NCBI GenBank assembly: GCA_026393975.1
Contig: JAPKZD010000022.1
Span: 1-64,000 of the forward strand
Direction of reading: 5' to 3'
DNA length: 64,000 nt
DNA from: Candidatus Aminicenantota bacterium
GTDB taxonomy: Bacteria > Acidobacteriota > Aminicenantia > Aminicenantales > Saccharicenantaceae
Position 1 is the stretch's first letter. Each line of letters starts with the position of its first letter. The notes beneath the pieces were generated by a model, which did not search any database, had not been told where the DNA came from, and worked only from the letters and a program-made list of their open reading frames with translations. This document shows positions 45,767-53,939 of the stretch, one piece after another. The position numbers and the translations under genes were made by a program.

Positions 45767-47914
45767 ATGAGCGCGCGCAGCGACCGGGTCAAGATCATCG
45801 AGCAGGCCGAGAAGCACGTCCGGGCCGGCCGGGTCAAGGACGCCATCACCGAATACGAGAAGCTCGCGCTCACAGACCCCCAGGACGTCGGGACCCTCAA
45901 CATCATCGGCGACCTCTACATCCGGCTCCGCCATAACGACCGGGCCGTCGTGTTCTTTCTGAAGGTCGCCGAGGAATACGAACGTCGGGGCCTCTTCTCC
46001 CAGGCCCTGGCCATCTACAAGAAGATCCACAAGCTCAATCCCGAAAACGTGGAGTACGCCCTCAAGCTCGGCGACCTCTACGGTCAGCAGGGTTTCCTGG
46101 CCGACGCCAAGAACGTCTACCTGGCCATCGCCGGCGGCCTCGCCGGGGCGGAGAAGGTCCCGGACGCCATCGCCATCTTCGAGAAGGTTATCAAGCTCGA
46201 TCGGGAGGACCTCGAAGCGCGGAAAGCGCTTTCCGGCCTGTACAGGGACGTCGGCAACCTCGACGCCGCCTTGGAGCAGTTGAACGATATCGCCGAGATC
46301 CGCGCGGAACACGACCAGTTCGAGGCCGCGGTGGGGATCCTCAACGAGGCCCTGGCCCTGAGGCCGGGGGATAACAAGAGCCTGGTCAACCTGGTCGACG
46401 TCTACAAGCGCCAGAACCAGGCCGGCAAGGCCATCGAGATCCTCGAAAAACAGCTCGAATCGACCCCCGACAACGTTCAGCTCCTCAACATCCTGGGAAA
46501 CATCTACTTCGAAGCCGGGGACACCAAGAAGGCGGAGGAGATCTTCACCCGGATCGTGACCGGCCACCCACTCAACGTCAATGCCCGGATCAAGCTCGGC
46601 CGCATCCAGATCCTCAAGGACAAGCTCGACCAAGCCTACGAGCTCTTCGAGCCCCTGATCAACAACCTCGTCATGAAGCACAGGGACGAGAAGGCCATCG
46701 GCCTCTTGGGCCTCATCCTGGAGAGCCAGAAGCCTCACCTGCCCGCTCTGGAACGCCTGGCCCTGATCTACCGATCGAACAAGGAAATGAAGAAACTCGA
46801 GGTCGTGGACCGGGCCATTCTGGACGAGCTCCGGAAGCAGGGAGACAAGGGCAGGATGGTCGCCGTCTGCGCGGAGCTCCTGGAGCTCCGGCCCGACGAC
46901 GCCGACATCGCCCGGGAAGCGCAGGCCCTCCGGCTCGAGAAAGGCCTGCCCGCGGTAGAGGTCCGTGAGGAGACGCCGGAGCTTTCGAAAAGGGATCTCG
47001 AAGCCCTCCAGGAGGGCATGGCCCAGGCGGACCTCTACATGCAGCAGGGTCTCGTCCGGATCTCCCGCCGGCTCCTCGAGAACCTCCGCTTCCGTTATCC
47101 CGAGGCGCCCCAGATCCAGAGGAAGATCGCCGTCCTCGACGAGGTCCGGACCCACATGGACGAAGAGGAGATCCGCCGGCGCGTCGAGAAGACCAGCGTC
47201 CTCGAAGCCAAATTCAAGGAAAAGACCGCGGAAAAAAAGGCCGAAGACAAGAGGGCCGAGGACCGCAAGAAGACCGCGGGTCCGTTCAAGGATGACGTCC
47301 TCGAAGGCGCGAAGGTCAGCACGGCCGATATCTTCGCCGGAACGGACATCCTCCCCTTCGTCAGTTCCGAAACCGGCGAGAAAAAATATTACGACCTCAA
47401 GGCGTTGGCGGTCGAGGAGCTCCGGCTGCTCGCCGCCGCGCACACCCAGCAGCTCCAAGGGGACACGTCCCAGTACGAGCGGGAGCTTTCCGGGATCGTC
47501 GCCGAATTCCGGAAGGACCTCCAGGCCAAGGTGGAAGGGGACGCCTCCGAGACCCACTACCAGCTCGGCCTGGCCTTCATGGGGCAGGGCCTCACCGGAG
47601 AAGCCGTCGAGGAGCTCACCCAGGCCGCAAAGGACAAGGAACTCGCCATCGACAGCTACAGTTTGATCAGTCAGTGCTACAGGCAGAAGCGGAATCACGA
47701 TGAAGCGGAGAAATGGCTGAAAATGGCTCTTGCCGCGGCCAAGCCGGGCACCGACCAGTATTACGCCCTCTTCTATGAACTCGCCGAGATCTACGAGGAA
47801 TCCGACGACCGGGAGAAGGCCACCTCCCTCTTCAAGGAGATCCGCGCCTGGAACCCGGGCTACCGGAACATCTTGGCCAGGCTCGAGAGCTTGGAAAAAG
47901 TGTCCGCCGGCTGA
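45767..47914 (+). CDS. Large TPR-repeat protein
   Basis: 715 aa with no signal peptide or membrane segment. About ten TPR-like units (25-440, for example LNIIGDLYIRLRHNDRAVVFF, VEYALKLGDLYGQQGFL) are followed by a charged coiled-coil with alternating Lys and Glu (about 465-505) and a second TPR block (about 585-710, THYQLGLAFMGQGLTGEAVEEL). It resembles scaffolds for gliding or polarity systems in deltaproteobacteria; no partner is identifiable here. It starts 12 nt after rnhB, so it may be read from the same mRNA. A long hairpin follows the stop. Confidence 0.7.
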   Translation: MSARSDRVKIIEQAEKHVRAGRVKDAITEYEKLALTDPQDVGTLNIIGDLYIRLRHNDRAVVFFLKVAEEYERRGLFSQALAIYKKIHKLNPENVEYALKLGDLYGQQGFLADAKNVYLAIAGGLAGAEKVPDAIAIFEKVIKLDREDLEARKALSGLYRDVGNLDAALEQLNDIAEIRAEHDQFEAAVGILNEALALRPGDNKSLVNLVDVYKRQNQAGKAIEILEKQLESTPDNVQLLNILGNIYFEAGDTKKAEEIFTRIVTGHPLNVNARIKLGRIQILKDKLDQAYELFEPLINNLVMKHRDEKAIGLLGLILESQKPHLPALERLALIYRSNKEMKKLEVVDRAILDELRKQGDKGRMVAVCAELLELRPDDADIAREAQALRLEKGLPAVEVREETPELSKRDLEALQEGMAQADLYMQQGLVRISRRLLENLRFRYPEAPQIQRKIAVLDEVRTHMDEEEIRRRVEKTSVLEAKFKEKTAEKKAEDKRAEDRKKTAGPFKDDVLEGAKVSTADIFAGTDILPFVSSETGEKKYYDLKALAVEELRLLAAAHTQQLQGDTSQYERELSGIVAEFRKDLQAKVEGDASETHYQLGLAFMGQGLTGEAVEELTQAAKDKELAIDSYSLISQCYRQKRNHDEAEKWLKMALAAAKPGTDQYYALFYELAEIYEESDDREKATSLFKEIRAWNPGYRNILARLESLEKVSAG

Positions 47915-47917
47915 CGC

Positions 47918-47972
47918 AAACAAAGAGGGACAGTCCCCACCCCCGGAGGGTGGGGACTGTCCCTCTTTGTTT
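47918..47972. terminator. 25-bp perfect inverted repeat between convergent genes
   Basis: Arms 47918-47942 and 47948-47972 are perfectly complementary around a 5-nt loop, starting AAACAAAGAGGGACAG and bounded by A- and T-runs on the two sides. In either direction it is a stem followed by a T-run, so it can end both the TPR gene and the minus-strand secretin-like gene. Its length and sequence class (GGGACAGTCCC) also match REP-like elements that RAYT transposases use in other bacteria. Confidence 0.85.
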
Positions 47973-47978
47973 TTCCGC

Positions 47979-48731
47979 TCAGTCGACGATCTTACCCGAA
48001 ATGATGAGGATCAGTCCCTTGCCGCTGCCGTCGAGCTTGGAGACCCCGACGACGGTCTTGTCTCCCGGCTTGATGTTGAGCGTCGTCCCGATAAGGTCGG
48101 TCGTGATGTACTCGGGCTTAGCCGAGGTGGCGTTCGGCGGCATGCTGGCGATAAAGATCCGCCGCAGTCTGACCTCCATCTGAATGAGAGACGTTTTTTC
48201 GTCCTTGATGACCTTCGGTCTGATCCAGAACTCGAATTCGGCCTTCTCTCCCATCCGGACTTGCGAATCGGAATTATCCATGGCCCGGATGAGGGACGTA
48301 TCGAGAAGGGAATAGCTCTGATACTTCAGGAGATTGCGGAGCTCCTTGATGATGGGATCGTTCGGCAGGGCCTCGCCGCCCTTCTCTTCCGTGTCCGTGC
48401 CCAGGATGAGCTGGACGGTAAATTGGAGGTCGGCCGGTTTGACGTCGACCTGACGGATGGCTTGAAGGATCCTTTCGATGTTCTCAGGATAGTCGCTGAT
48501 GACGATGATCTTTTCATTGGGCCCCGGCTCGGTGCGCCCGTCGCGGCTGAGATAGGTGTTGATGAGGCCCGCCATCCTGCCGCCGGAAAAATATTTCAGG
48601 CGGACGAGTTCGGTCTTAACGGGCGGTTTCGTCACGTTCTTCGGTTCTTGGGCTGGGTCCTCGGCGAAAGCCGGAAGGACGATGGCCAGGGAAAATGCCA
48701 AAGCCAGAAACGCGAGAATTCCCTTTTTCAT
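47979..48731 (-). CDS. Secretin-N-like secreted protein in a sigma operon
   Basis: 250 aa. Signal peptide 1-23 (ending PAFAED). The segment KTELVRLKYFSGGRMAGLINTYL with EKIIVISDYPENIERILQAIRQVDV (about 38-95) has the fold pattern of secretin N-domains (STN/NolW), and the rest (about 100-250) resembles the beginning of a secretin barrel with SLIQMEVRLRRIFIAS. The full secretin core is missing, so it may be a specialised periplasmic ring-domain protein. It overlaps the anti-sigma gene by 4 nt and thus belongs to the sigma operon. Confidence 0.6.
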   Translation of the reverse strand: MKKGILAFLALAFSLAIVLPAFAEDPAQEPKNVTKPPVKTELVRLKYFSGGRMAGLINTYLSRDGRTEPGPNEKIIVISDYPENIERILQAIRQVDVKPADLQFTVQLILGTDTEEKGGEALPNDPIIKELRNLLKYQSYSLLDTSLIRAMDNSDSQVRMGEKAEFEFWIRPKVIKDEKTSLIQMEVRLRRIFIASMPPNATSAKPEYITTDLIGTTLNIKPGDKTVVGVSKLDGSGKGLILIISGKIVD

Positions 48732-49204
48732 TTTTCATCTCCTTTCCATTCGAAATTCTTGTCGAGGAACCAGACGACTTGGAGTCCGGTTTCCTGTGAT
48801 ACCAGGGTGAGTGAAACGACGGAAGGTTCGCCCGCCGGCGATGTCCCTCGCGGCCCCAAATTCCCGTTCTTGAAGACGAGGGACAGGACGGCCAGGCCGA
48901 GAAACGCGCCCAGGAACGAGGCGGCGGCCCATCGTGGCCAGGCGAGGAGCGCGGGCCGCCTCGTCGCGGGAGCCGCCGGTTTGAACCGGGCCGCAAGGGC
49001 TTGCCATTCGCCCTCGCTCCAGTCGGAAATACTCTCGGCCTTTGCCGCCGTTTTGAGCCTCGTCAAAGCCTGCCCGTATTCTCCGAGTTCTTTCCGGCAC
49101 GCCGGGCACGAATCGACGTGAGCCCGGACCGCCGCCCCCAGCCGCGGCCGAAGGTCGTCGCCTGTGTAGAGGGGAATGAGCTTCTTCGCTCTTCGGCACG
49201 TCAT
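48728..49204 (-). CDS. Anti-sigma factor with zinc-finger domain
   Basis: 158 aa. An N-terminal zf-HC2 domain (Cys3, then HVDSCPACRKEL with the H-x3-C-x2-C zinc ligands at about 30-38) binds an ECF sigma factor. One membrane segment (about 92-112, WAAASFLGAFLGLAVLSLVF) follows, then a short periplasmic tail. It overlaps sigma by 4 nt and the secretin-like gene by 4 nt, the ordinary sigma/anti-sigma arrangement. Confidence 0.85.
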   Translation of the reverse strand: MTCRRAKKLIPLYTGDDLRPRLGAAVRAHVDSCPACRKELGEYGQALTRLKTAAKAESISDWSEGEWQALAARFKPAAPATRRPALLAWPRWAAASFLGAFLGLAVLSLVFKNGNLGPRGTSPAGEPSVVSLTLVSQETGLQVVWFLDKNFEWKGDEK

Positions 49205-49863
49205 CGTCCCTCCTCGGCGGCCGGGGCCCCGGGCTTTACCCGGGGGTCCGCTTCCGCCGTACTCGCCCGTGGATATAAGTCACGGGCGAGTGGCGAGCCC
49301 AAGGCTCGTCCCTTGACCATGTGAGGAAAATTGGCCCTGATCGCTTCGCGGAGCTTCCGCCGAGCCGATGAAAGGTTCACGCGCACCGAGATGCTCGAAC
49401 AGCCCAGGGCCCGGGCCGTTTCCTTGATGTCGAGCTCCTCGAGGTCCCTCAGGACGAAGACCTCCCGCTCCCGGGGGCTGAGCACCGCAAGACACGTCAG
49501 GATATCGGATCGGATTTCTTGGCGTTCCCGGCTGGCCTCCGAATTTGCGGAACCCGTGGCCCCATGGCCGGCGTTCTCGAAGGCCGCCTTCTCGCGCGTC
49601 CTCTTCCTGAACCTGTCGCGGGCCTCGTTGGCCGCGATCTGAAAGAGCCAGTTCCTGAAGCTCCGGGAGACATCGTAGCGGGAGAGGGAGCGGAAGGCGC
49701 GGAGGAGCGCTTCCTGCGCGACTTCCAGGGCCTCCTCCCGGTTGCGGGTCAGCCTGTAGGCCAGGGCGAGTAGCGGCCGCCGGTACGGGGTGACCAGCGG
49801 CTCGAACGCCTCGGTGCGGCCGGATAGAACCATTGCCACAAGCTCCTTCTCGGTTTCGTTCAT
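49201..49863 (-). CDS. ECF RNA polymerase sigma factor
   Basis: 220 aa from the ATG at 49863 (another ATG two codons earlier, at 49869). Region 2 (about 20-90; AYRLTRNREEALEVAQEALLRAFRS, with SFRNWLFQIAANEARDRFRKR for -10 binding) and region 4 (about 125-180; LSPREREVFVLRDLEELDIKETARALGCSSISVRVNL is the helix-turn-helix span, given here in part) are clear. The linker and the C-terminal Pro/Ala tail (about 190-220) are longer than usual. It is followed by its anti-sigma partner. Confidence 0.9.
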   Translation of the reverse strand: MNETEKELVAMVLSGRTEAFEPLVTPYRRPLLALAYRLTRNREEALEVAQEALLRAFRSLSRYDVSRSFRNWLFQIAANEARDRFRKRTREKAAFENAGHGATGSANSEASRERQEIRSDILTCLAVLSPREREVFVLRDLEELDIKETARALGCSSISVRVNLSSARRKLREAIRANFPHMVKGRALGSPLARDLYPRASTAEADPRVKPGAPAAEEGR

Positions 49864-49870
49864 CCGCATG

Positions 49871-49900
49871 GTTATACCCGGGCCCGGGCGAAAATGTTAA
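49871..49900 (-). promoter_or_regulatory. Promoter of the ECF sigma operon, probably leaderless
   Basis: Minus strand TTAACA (49895-49900), 18 nt, TATAAC (49871-49876). The -10 ends 7 nt before ATG 49863 and only 1 nt before ATG 49869, so 49863 is the likely start. No SD fits. The boxes look sigma-70-like and not ECF-like. Confidence 0.5.
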
Positions 49901-49986
49901 GGCGTCCCGATGACGACGAACATAACATAGCTCGGGACGCGACTCCAGAGAGGGGTGGGCGGAGGCCGGCGGACGAGGAGTCGGCT

Positions 49987-51219
49987 TCAGGCGCCGATGA
50001 GAACGAGGTCTTTCACTTTCCGGAAGACTTCGAGGACCCGGTCGATCTGCTCGTCCGTATGGGTGGCCATGTAGCTCGTGCGGAGAAGGGCCAACTCGGG
50101 CGGGACGGCCGGGGGCAGGGCCACGTTGGTGTAGATCCCGGCCTCGTAGAAGACCTTCCAGGCCTGTATCGTCTTCATCATGTCGCCGATGATGATGGGG
50201 ATGATGGGCGTTTCGGTCTCGCCGATATTGTAGCCCATGGCCTTGAGCTCGGTCCTCATCCGTTCGCCGATCTTGTTGACCCGCTCGACGCGCTCCGGTT
50301 CCTTCTCCAGGATGTCCAGGCAGGCGAGGACCGTGGCCACGTTGGACGGGGGGAGGCTGGCGCTGAAGATGAACGGCCGGGCGAACATCTGGATCCAGTG
50401 GACGACCTCCTTGGGGCCGGCGATGAACCCGCCGACCGAGGCCAGGGACTTGCTGAACGTGCCCATGACCAGGTCCACGTCTTTCTGGCAGCCGAAGTGA
50501 TGCCCAGTGCCCCGGCCGCCGCCGAGGACTCCCAGGGAGTGGGCGTCGTCGACCATGAGCCGGGCGCCGTATTTCTTGCAGATGGGGATGATCCCGGGCA
50601 GCTTGGCGATGTCGCCGCCCATGCTGAAGACGCCGTCGACGATGACGAGTTTCGCCGGGTCGGGCGGCAGGGATTTCATGACCTCTTCCAGGTCGGCCAT
50701 GTCGTTGTGCCGGTAATAGCGGGTCTGGACGTTTTTCAAGACCTTGGCCATCCGGACGCCGTCGATGATACTGGCGTGGACCTCCTGGTCGGTGATGACG
50801 ATGTCGTCGCGGTCCATGACGGCCGGGATGGTGCCGAGGTTGACCTGGAAGCCCGTGCTGAAGACCAGGGCCGCCTCCATGCCGACGTACTTGGCCAGGC
50901 GCTCCTCGAGCTCGAGATGGAGGTCGAGCGTCCCGTTGAGGAAGCGCGACCCGGTGCAGCTCGTGCCGTACTTTTTAATGGCCTCGATAGCGGCTTCCTT
51001 GACCTTGGGGTGGTCGGTCAGTCCGACGTAGTTGTTCGAGCCGATCATGATGAACTTCTTGCCGTGGATGTAGACTTCGGTCCCCTCGGGGTGCTCGATG
51101 GGGATGAAGTAAGGGAAAATCCCCATGGCCTGGGCCGTACGCGGATTGAGGGGGTAGCCGTATTTCTGGGCGACCTTGGGGTCGGAGTAAAAGCCAATGC
51201 ACTTTTCGAAGAGGTCCAT
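49987..51219 (-). CDS. Alpha-oxoamine synthase (serine palmitoyltransferase-like)
   Basis: 410 aa from ATG 51219 (AAGGAC about 7 nt upstream). PLP enzyme of the Spt/Kbl/BioF family, which condenses an amino acid with an acyl-CoA. IMIGSNNYVGLTDHPKVK, SRFLNGTLDLHLELEERLA, VDDAHSLGVLGGGRGT and the Schiff-base lysine in GTFSKSLASVGGF are all present. NGTLDLH and the FSTGFQVNLG context match bacterial serine palmitoyltransferases more than BioF, so sphingoid-base synthesis is possible; glycine acetyltransferase is the alternative. No ceramide-pathway neighbours are visible. Confidence 0.8.
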   Translation of the reverse strand: MDLFEKCIGFYSDPKVAQKYGYPLNPRTAQAMGIFPYFIPIEHPEGTEVYIHGKKFIMIGSNNYVGLTDHPKVKEAAIEAIKKYGTSCTGSRFLNGTLDLHLELEERLAKYVGMEAALVFSTGFQVNLGTIPAVMDRDDIVITDQEVHASIIDGVRMAKVLKNVQTRYYRHNDMADLEEVMKSLPPDPAKLVIVDGVFSMGGDIAKLPGIIPICKKYGARLMVDDAHSLGVLGGGRGTGHHFGCQKDVDLVMGTFSKSLASVGGFIAGPKEVVHWIQMFARPFIFSASLPPSNVATVLACLDILEKEPERVERVNKIGERMRTELKAMGYNIGETETPIIPIIIGDMMKTIQAWKVFYEAGIYTNVALPPAVPPELALLRTSYMATHTDEQIDRVLEVFRKVKDLVLIGA

Positions 51220-51251
51220 TGTCACGTCCTTAGGAAGGATTTCAGTCCCTC

Positions 51252-51280
51252 AGTATAAGATTCTCCGCCTGCCGTGTCAA
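51252..51280 (-). promoter_or_regulatory. Promoter of the oxoamine synthase gene
   Basis: Minus strand perfect TTGACA (51275-51280), 17 nt, TATACT (51252-51257), about 30 nt before the ATG. Confidence 0.65.
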
Positions 51281-51292
51281 TTTTTGGGCCCC

Positions 51293-52171
51293 TCAGGTGG
51301 AGCGAAGAATGGGGCGGGTCAGGCAGGTCGGGCCGCCGGCGCCCTTGCGCGAGATCTCATCGCCTTCGTAGGTCCAGACCTCGATGCCGGCCTTGTTCAG
51401 GACCTCGATGGTTCGCGGGTTGCCGGCGAGGGCGACGCATTTCCCCGGCGCCATGGCTAAAACGTTCGTGGCCATGGTCGCGTATTCTTCATCCGGCACT
51501 TCGAGGAGCGCGAAGCCCATCTCGAGCAGGCGCTTGCGGAAGGGAACGGGCAGGAGGCGGGAGTAGACGAGGAGCGTCCGCTCGGCGACGGGGCTGAGCA
51601 TGCTCATCAGGTGGAGGACATCCCCTGGCCCGTCCCAATGCGGCAGGGGCACCTCGATGACTTCGCATCCGTCTCCGCCGACGATCTCCCGGAACTGCCG
51701 GATGCCCTCGGCGTTGGTCCGGTAGCCGTGGCCGACGGCCGCGGTCCTTTCGTCGAGCCAGGCGACGTCGCCTCCTTCGAGAGTGCCCGGCTCACGGATG
51801 GTCCCGACGACCGGCCAGTCGGCCTTCGCAGAGAAGTCGCCGACCGCGGCGGGCTCTCCCGAGCGGGGCGGCTTTCCCATCCGGCAGAGGACGATGCCTT
51901 TCCCGGTGACGCAGGCGGCGTCGCGGACGTAGATCGAATCGAGTCCGGTCCGGGCGTCCGTGGGAAGAAAATGGACATCGGTTACGAAGCCGCGCAGGAT
52001 GTCGACGAAGCGGTCGTATTCCGCGACGGCTCTCCCGAGGTCCGGCTCCTCCGTGTAGCCCAGGGCTTTCCATTGATTCCGCATATTTTCCTGGCCGCGC
52101 CAGGCCTCGCGGGGGTGCTTGAGGAGAAGGCTCTTGATCGGGGCGACTTCGGACAGGGCGCCAAGGGTCAT
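51293..52171 (-). CDS. DDAH/arginine-deiminase-superfamily hydrolase
   Basis: 292 aa. Guanidino-group-modifying fold (dimethylarginine dimethylaminohydrolase/amidinotransferase). YVRDAACV and EGGDVAWLDE carry substrate-binding acids, HLMSMLSPV has the catalytic His, and the C-terminal GGPTCLTRPI carries the nucleophilic Cys (Cys about 284). Substrate may be dimethylarginine, arginine or a similar compound. Minus strand, upstream of the oxoamine synthase but with its own promoter. Confidence 0.75.
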   Translation of the reverse strand: MTLGALSEVAPIKSLLLKHPREAWRGQENMRNQWKALGYTEEPDLGRAVAEYDRFVDILRGFVTDVHFLPTDARTGLDSIYVRDAACVTGKGIVLCRMGKPPRSGEPAAVGDFSAKADWPVVGTIREPGTLEGGDVAWLDERTAAVGHGYRTNAEGIRQFREIVGGDGCEVIEVPLPHWDGPGDVLHLMSMLSPVAERTLLVYSRLLPVPFRKRLLEMGFALLEVPDEEYATMATNVLAMAPGKCVALAGNPRTIEVLNKAGIEVWTYEGDEISRKGAGGPTCLTRPILRST

Positions 52172-52189
52172 GTTAGGTCCTTATTCCAT

Positions 52190-52230
52190 GAATATACCGT
52201 GAATATACCGTCTTTGAATCCGGATTACAA
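52190..52230 (-). promoter_or_regulatory. Promoter with duplicated -10 element
   Basis: Two tandem identical 11-bp copies (52190-52200 and 52201-52211) each contain a TATATT (minus strand). The outer copy lies 17 nt from TTGTAA (52225-52230). A second -10 eleven nt downstream could give two start sites or an operator. The remaining 246-bp gap to the FadL gene holds no gene I can support. Confidence 0.45.
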
Positions 52231-52417
52231 AGGTCGGCCGCCCGAGAGGGCCCGGGATTTTTGGCATTGTTGGTGAATTTTCGCCGGTCCCCCCGCTTAT
52301 AAACCGGATCTATATATGTAACTTGCTGATAATTAAGATGATAAAGAACGCCCGTGTTTTTTTTGTGGATTTTCTTCAAAGGATAGGATAGAATCTCCGG
52401 ACAAACTAGGAGGTAAA

Positions 52418-53671
52418 ATGAAAACATGTATGCGACTCTTCTTGGCCGTCGTCCTGGCGGCGGGCCTGACGATGGGCCTCTTCGCCAACGGCCTCAACCT
52501 GAACGGTACCGGCGCCAAATCCGACGCCATGGGCGGCGCTTTCGTCGGCCTGGCCAACGATTTCAGCGCGGCGTATTGGAATCCGGCCGGATTGGCCCAG
52601 ATCGCCAAGGCCAGCTTCTCACTTTACGGTGCGGATATCCTGCCCACGGGGACGTATGTGTTTTCCGGAGCCGGAGTCGACGCCAAGTCGACCCCCAAGC
52701 ACTATCTGATCCCCGGCCTCGGATACTTCCAGCCCCTCGGCAAGAAGTTTGTCGTCGGCGTCTATGTCTATGCTCCTTCAGGAGCCGGCTCGACTTATGA
52801 CGGCGCGGACCTGGCGAATCTCACGAAGTTCACACCCTATGATTGGAACAGCAAGCTGGGGATCTTCACGATCTCGCCTGCCATCGCCTACAAGATCAGC
52901 GATAAGGTCCTGATCGGCGCTACCGTCGATATCAACTATGGCATGCTCAAGATGGCCCAGCCCATTCAGCCCGCTCCCGGCCTCTTCACTCAGTATTCGG
53001 AGGATTTGAAAGGCTGGGCGGTTAATGGCACGCTCGGCCTGCTCGTCAAACCCGTCAAGCAGTTCAGCTTCGGCGTGACCTACAAGCTGCCCTTCACGGC
53101 CAAGCTCAAAGGCGACGTCACGATTCCCGCGGCCGCCGGCTTCGGCCTGCCGACAACGGATACCGGAACTCGGACGGCCAAGTGGCCGATGTGGCTCGCC
53201 GGCGGCATCGCCGTCAAGCCGACCGACAAGCTGACCATCACGGCGGACGTACAGTACACGAACTGGAAAGAACTCGATTCGATCCCTGTCAGCTTCACTA
53301 ATCCCGGTTGGCAGGCTGCCCTCGCGCCAGAGGCGGCTTACAATCTCGCCTGGAAGGACACGTTCCAGTATCGTATCGGAGCGGAATACTGGATCTCCAA
53401 CAGCTTCGCCCTGCGGGCCGGCTACTACATCGACGAGAACCCTGGCCCCATTGAATCCCAGAACATCCTGCTGCCCGAGTTCAAGTACAACTGGTTCACG
53501 GCGGGCTTCGGTTACAAGTCAGATAAGTTCGTCATCGATGCCGCCATCCAATACGGTGTGGGCGGGGATATTACGGTCCCGCTCTCCTCATACATCCCTG
53601 GCCAGAACATGCCCGGCGTCCACGGCATGAGCATGTGGGTGCCGAGCCTCAACTTCACCTACAAGTTCTAA
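52418..53671 (+). CDS. FadL/OmpP1-like outer-membrane transport protein
   Basis: 417 aa. Signal peptide about 1-23 (ending GLFAN), then LNLNGTGAKSDAMGGAFVGLANDFSAAYWNPAGLAQI, which shows the FadL N-terminal signature (small-residue plug and NPAGL), and beta strands to a C-terminal Phe (LNFTYKF), a proper barrel end. Proteins of this family import fatty acids or aromatic hydrocarbons. AGGAGG sits 6 nt upstream of the ATG. A terminator follows. Confidence 0.88.
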   Translation: MKTCMRLFLAVVLAAGLTMGLFANGLNLNGTGAKSDAMGGAFVGLANDFSAAYWNPAGLAQIAKASFSLYGADILPTGTYVFSGAGVDAKSTPKHYLIPGLGYFQPLGKKFVVGVYVYAPSGAGSTYDGADLANLTKFTPYDWNSKLGIFTISPAIAYKISDKVLIGATVDINYGMLKMAQPIQPAPGLFTQYSEDLKGWAVNGTLGLLVKPVKQFSFGVTYKLPFTAKLKGDVTIPAAAGFGLPTTDTGTRTAKWPMWLAGGIAVKPTDKLTITADVQYTNWKELDSIPVSFTNPGWQAALAPEAAYNLAWKDTFQYRIGAEYWISNSFALRAGYYIDENPGPIESQNILLPEFKYNWFTAGFGYKSDKFVIDAAIQYGVGGDITVPLSSYIPGQNMPGVHGMSMWVPSLNFTYKF

Positions 53672-53683
53672 GAAATTCACGCG

Positions 53684-53717
53684 CCCGGGCCTTTCCCCCC
53701 AGGGGGAGGGCCCGGGA
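53684..53717 (+). terminator. Intrinsic terminator after the FadL-like gene
   Basis: CCCGGGCC (53684-53691) pairs with GGCCCGGG (53709-53716), extended by an inner C-run/G-run stem, then ATTTTCT. It starts 13 nt after the stop. Confidence 0.65.
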
Positions 53718-53732
53718 TTTTCTCCCCCGAAA

Positions 53733-53762
53733 TTGACCCCCGTCGCGGCTTTGTGATATAAG
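53733..53762 (+). promoter_or_regulatory. Promoter of the oxidoreductase-DUF1080-ThuA group
   Basis: TTGACC (53733-53738), 18 nt, TATAAG (53757-53762). The leader to the ATG at 53940 would be about 170 nt and contains a 49-codon frame beginning 10 nt after the -10 (53773-53922) that I do not accept as a gene. Confidence 0.55.
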
Positions 53763-53939
53763 CCTCTGTGGTATGCGGAATCCCGATCCCATGAGGCTAG
53801 ACGCCGTCCCCGCGCCCCCTTGGAAATTCCCCCTGAGCATTCCCCCGCTTTCTTTCGGGGCGTTGTCCGCGGCGGCCGGCCTCCCTTGGCCCATCAGGAA
53901 AAGCGCGACCAGTCAACTCTGACGGATAGGAAGGTGAAC

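Noticed and set aside
45077-47923. 948-codon minus-strand open frame
   Set aside because: Opposite the TPR gene, rnhB and rplS; acidic low-complexity translation and no recognisable motif. The genes on the plus strand explain the sequence.
53773-53922. 49-codon frame just after a -10 box
   Set aside because: Fits the leaderless pattern by position, but it is Pro/Ala-rich with no domain, and the oxidoreductase has its own SD and start at 53940.
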